From contig CAYQLT010000054.1 of assembly GCA_964418425.1 (NCBI GenBank), positions 1 to 17,176 on the forward strand: DNA of 17,176 nucleotides, written 5' to 3'. The notes beneath the pieces are model-generated. The model did not search any database. It worked only from the letters and a program-made list of their open reading frames with translations, and had not been told where the DNA came from. Shown one piece after another: positions 15,148 to 17,176 of the stretch (positions are counted from its first letter, which is position 1; each line of letters opens with the position of its first letter). Made by a program: the position numbers and the translations under genes. The DNA comes from CAYQLT01 sp964418425 (lineage in GTDB: Bacteria > Bacillota > Limnochordia > Limnochordales > Geochordaceae).

Positions 15148-15966
15148 GTGGCGGGCGAGCGGGACGGCGGACCGGTCCAGCTGCACTTCCAGGCGGTGGG
15201 CCGGGGCAAGCCGGTGGTGTTCATACCGGGGCTGGGAAGCAGCGGGGCCGTTTGGGCGGGGATCGCCCGGGATCTGGCGTCCGATTTCCGCTGCATCCTG
15301 GTGGACAACCGGGGGGCCGGCTTGTCACCCAAACCGGAGGGGCCCTACTCCACGGCGGCCATGGCCGCCGACGTGGCCGCCCTGGTGGAGCGGATGGGGC
15401 TCACGGAGGTTTGCGTGGTGGGGCACTCCATGGGCGGCGCTATCGCGCAGGAACTCGCCCTGGCCTACCCGGATCGGATCGCCAGGCTGGCCCTTCTGTC
15501 CACGTGGTGCGAACCGGACCCGTGGTTGACGGGACTGTTCGTGAACCTGCGCAGGCTGCGCCAGCACCTGCCGTTGAGGGACTTCGTGGAGTTCCAGCTG
15601 TGGTTGTCCACCGCTGTCTCTTGCGACGACGATGCCCGGCGCCACCGCGACCTGGTGGAGCAGGTCTATCGGATGGCCCGGCGGCAGGGGCGGCGCGCGT
15701 ACCTGGCCCAACTGGAGGCCTGTCTCGGCCACCGGGCGGGTGCGCGCGTACGGGACATCCGGGCGCCCACGCTGGTGGCGGTGGGGTCGGAAGACCGTCT
15801 GGTTCCGCCCCGCTTCAGCCGGGAGCTGGCTTTTCTCATCGGCCACGCGCAGCTGGAGGTGATCGAAGGAGCAGGCCACCGTCTGTACTACGAAGTGCCT
15901 GGTAAACTCGTCGACCTGCTCAAGCGCTGGCTTGGGGCCCCGGCATCTACGCCAGGGCCCGGATGA
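15148..15966 (+). CDS. Alpha/beta hydrolase, lactonase or esterase type
   Basis: A 272-residue soluble hydrolase. The nucleophile elbow is GHSMGG with S94, the acid is probably D216 in GSEDRLVP, and the base is H244 in GAGHRLYYE, a full catalytic triad. The oxyanion-hole region is FIPGLGSSGAVW, and the fold opening DNRGAGLSPKP is typical of enol-lactonase (PcaD), chloroperoxidase and C-C hydrolase relatives. GTG 15148 starts 4 bp after livF, so it is part of the LIV operon. This suggests that it acts on the imported compound or on an intermediate such as an ester or lactone. The last 20 bp overlap the 3' end of the DJ-1/PfpI gene on the other strand. The fold and triad are clear; the substrate is unknown. 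Confidence 0.88.
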   Translation: MAGERDGGPVQLHFQAVGRGKPVVFIPGLGSSGAVWAGIARDLASDFRCILVDNRGAGLSPKPEGPYSTAAMAADVAALVERMGLTEVCVVGHSMGGAIAQELALAYPDRIARLALLSTWCEPDPWLTGLFVNLRRLRQHLPLRDFVEFQLWLSTAVSCDDDARRHRDLVEQVYRMARRQGRRAYLAQLEACLGHRAGARVRDIRAPTLVAVGSEDRLVPPRFSRELAFLIGHAQLEVIEGAGHRLYYEVPGKLVDLLKRWLGAPASTPGPG

Positions 15967-16465
15967 TCGCCCGGCAAAAGGCGGGGAGGTCGTCGGGTTT
16001 GCGGGAGGTGATGAGGTTTCCGTCCACCACCACTTCCTGGTCGACCCACTCGGCCCCGGCGTGGCGCAGGTCGTCGCGGATGGAGAAGAAGCTGGTCACC
16101 CGGCGACCGGACACCACCCCCGCCGACGCCAGCATCCAGCCCGCATGGCAGATGGCCGCCACCACCTTCCCCTTCTCGGCCATCTCCCGCACGAACCGCA
16201 CCATCGCCTCGTGGCGCCGCATCAGGTCGGGGGCGTATCCTCCCGGGATCACCACGGCGTCGTAAGCATCGGGGTGAACCTCGTCGATGCCCCGGTCGGC
16301 CCGGACGGGGTAGCCGGCCTTGCTGCGGTACGTCTCGCCGCCCTTCGGCCCTACCACCGTCACCTCAGCGCCCGCCTCCCGAAGGCGCAGCACCGGATAC
16401 CAGAGCTCCAGCTCCTGGTAAAGTTCCTCCACCAGCACCGCCACTCGCTTTGCGGACAAATCCAT
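15947..16465 (-). CDS. DJ-1/PfpI family protein
   Basis: A 172-residue class I glutamine-amidotransferase-like protein of the PfpI/YhbO branch, whose members are described as proteases, glyoxalase/deglycase-like enzymes or stress proteins. The nucleophile C106 with H107 is in AAICHAGWML. VVIPGGYAPD precedes it, and the N-terminal segment VEELYQELELWYP aligns with the glutamate region of PfpI. The ending DLITSR-like LITSRKPDDLPAFC is characteristic. ATG 16465 is chosen; a TTG directly before it is also possible, and AAAGAGG lies just upstream. It is convergent with the alpha/beta hydrolase and overlaps it by 20 bp. It lies downstream of the MFS gene on the same strand, with 148 bp between them. 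Confidence 0.92.
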   Translation of the reverse strand: MDLSAKRVAVLVEELYQELELWYPVLRLREAGAEVTVVGPKGGETYRSKAGYPVRADRGIDEVHPDAYDAVVIPGGYAPDLMRRHEAMVRFVREMAEKGKVVAAICHAGWMLASAGVVSGRRVTSFFSIRDDLRHAGAEWVDQEVVVDGNLITSRKPDDLPAFCRAIIRALA

Positions 16466-16613
16466 CAAGCCTCTTTCCCCCGTCCCATGGCATCCAAGTG
16501 TACCCTGCAGGTCCCGCCCGGTGGATTTCGACAGGGCGGCCTGACGCCCCCTGCCCTCTCATCCGTTTGATGCGCCGGCGGGGCCCAAGCCGTCCGCCGC
16601 CGCCCGGCGAGCC

Positions 16614-17176
16614 TCAGCGTGCCGGCGCCGACGCCTGGTGCGGCAACGGGCGCTGCCGCTCGGCCGGAAGGAAAGCCGCCAGCAGCAGCCCTGCCAGCGG
16701 CATCAGGGCCAGGGTAGACATAGCCGCCCGCAGGCCCCAGGCGTCGGCCAGCCAACCCAGCAGCGCAACCCCGATGCCGCCGGTGCCGACGGAGGCCCCC
16801 AGCACGATGCCCGAGGCCGTTCCGATGCGGTTGGGCAAAAGCTCCTGCGCCAGCACGATGGAGACGGAGAAGGTGCTGATGAGGACAAGTCCCGATGCCG
16901 CAAGCACGGCGGGGAGCAAAGGCCCACTGCAGTGAGCCACCAACCACATGAGCGGCACGGTCAACGCCATCGACCCAACCATGACCGGCTTGCGCCCGAT
17001 GGCGTCGGCCAGCGGCCCGCCGATCAGGGTACCCACGGGCCCCGCCAGCAAAAAGACGGCCAGCATGGCCTGGGCCCGGGCCGTGGGCACACCGCTCTCC
17101 GTGAGCAGAAGGGGCACGAACGCCTGAACGCTGGCATGGGTCCAGGAGCGCATCACCACCACCGCGGCCAGAAGCG
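16614..17176 (-). CDS. MFS transporter, C-terminal part (cut by window end)
   Basis: The last 186 residues of a major facilitator superfamily transporter, open at the window edge. Membrane segments 7-12 are visible: a start LLAAVVVMRSWTHASVQAFVPLLL, then FLLAGPVGTLIGGPLADAIGRKPVM with the repeated GxLADxxGRK motif of the loop between helices 8 and 9, and four more hydrophobic stretches. The pattern, with a charged arginine in helix 7 and the FVPLLL segment, resembles fosmidomycin-resistance (Fsr) type efflux proteins. That is a resemblance only. The tail RQRPLPHQASAPAR is short and basic. Confidence 0.85.
   Translation of the reverse strand, partial: LLAAVVVMRSWTHASVQAFVPLLLTESGVPTARAQAMLAVFLLAGPVGTLIGGPLADAIGRKPVMVGSMALTVPLMWLVAHCSGPLLPAVLAASGLVLISTFSVSIVLAQELLPNRIGTASGIVLGASVGTGGIGVALLGWLADAWGLRAAMSTLALMPLAGLLLAAFLPAERQRPLPHQASAPAR

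Noticed and set aside
1..17176. A defence, mobile or phage system
   Set aside because: No transposase, integrase, nuclease, toxin, reverse transcriptase or repeat array is visible. The genes are of ordinary transport, signalling and enzyme families.

Overview
This is a GC-rich (about 70%) bacterial scaffold of metabolic and transport genes. It uses GTG and TTG starts freely, has tight overlapping operons, and encodes CCA in its tRNA. That would fit a deep-branching high-GC Bacillota (Limnochordia, Thermaerobacter or Symbiobacterium type) or a Chloroflexota-like organism. I cannot place it more closely. I see no phage, insertion sequence, CRISPR or toxin/defence genes.

Layout. (1) 1-142, minus: tRNA-Leu(GAG) with a near-consensus promoter. 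(2) 190-2681, minus: an ABC exporter, permease plus ATPase, with the ATPase 5' end lost in a 100-N gap (2682-2781). (3) 2868-3548, plus: an HD-GYP type phosphodiesterase. (4) 3819-7530, plus: a family-5 substrate-binding protein and two Dpp/Opp-type permeases, with no ATPase genes beside them. The second 100-N gap (5654-5753) lies in the first permease. It is almost certainly a scaffolding artefact, because the same 55 bp stands on both sides and collapsing it restores one intact 334-residue frame. (5) 7531-7872: an intergenic region with a branched stem-loop, possible LacI-type operators and an unusual translation-initiation region. (6) 7873-15966, plus: a HisD-like dehydrogenase, a LacI-family regulator, a complete branched-chain-amino-acid-type (LIV) importer in the order binding protein, two permeases, two ATPases, and then an alpha/beta hydrolase. 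(7) 15947-17176, minus: a DJ-1/PfpI protein, and upstream of it the C-terminal part of an MFS transporter cut by the window end.

How it may work together. Region 6 reads as one catabolic unit: a LIV-type importer brings in a small carboxylated or amide-like compound, the hydrolase may open an ester or lactone, the HisD-like enzyme may oxidise an alcohol to an acid in two NAD-dependent steps, and the LacI protein senses the substrate or a product. The HisD-like protein keeps all the expected catalytic and zinc residues, but no other histidine-biosynthesis gene is near. A role outside histidine synthesis, as in the HpsN-type sulfopropanediol dehydrogenases, is therefore more likely. The substrate is unknown. 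The Dpp-type importer just upstream may belong to the same regulon, but it must borrow its ATPases from elsewhere.

The best candidates for something undescribed are the HisD-like/LacI/LIV/hydrolase catabolic locus and the hisD-like leader. In that leader a strong Shine-Dalgarno sequence sits 27 nt from the ATG, with a small hairpin that could bridge the distance.
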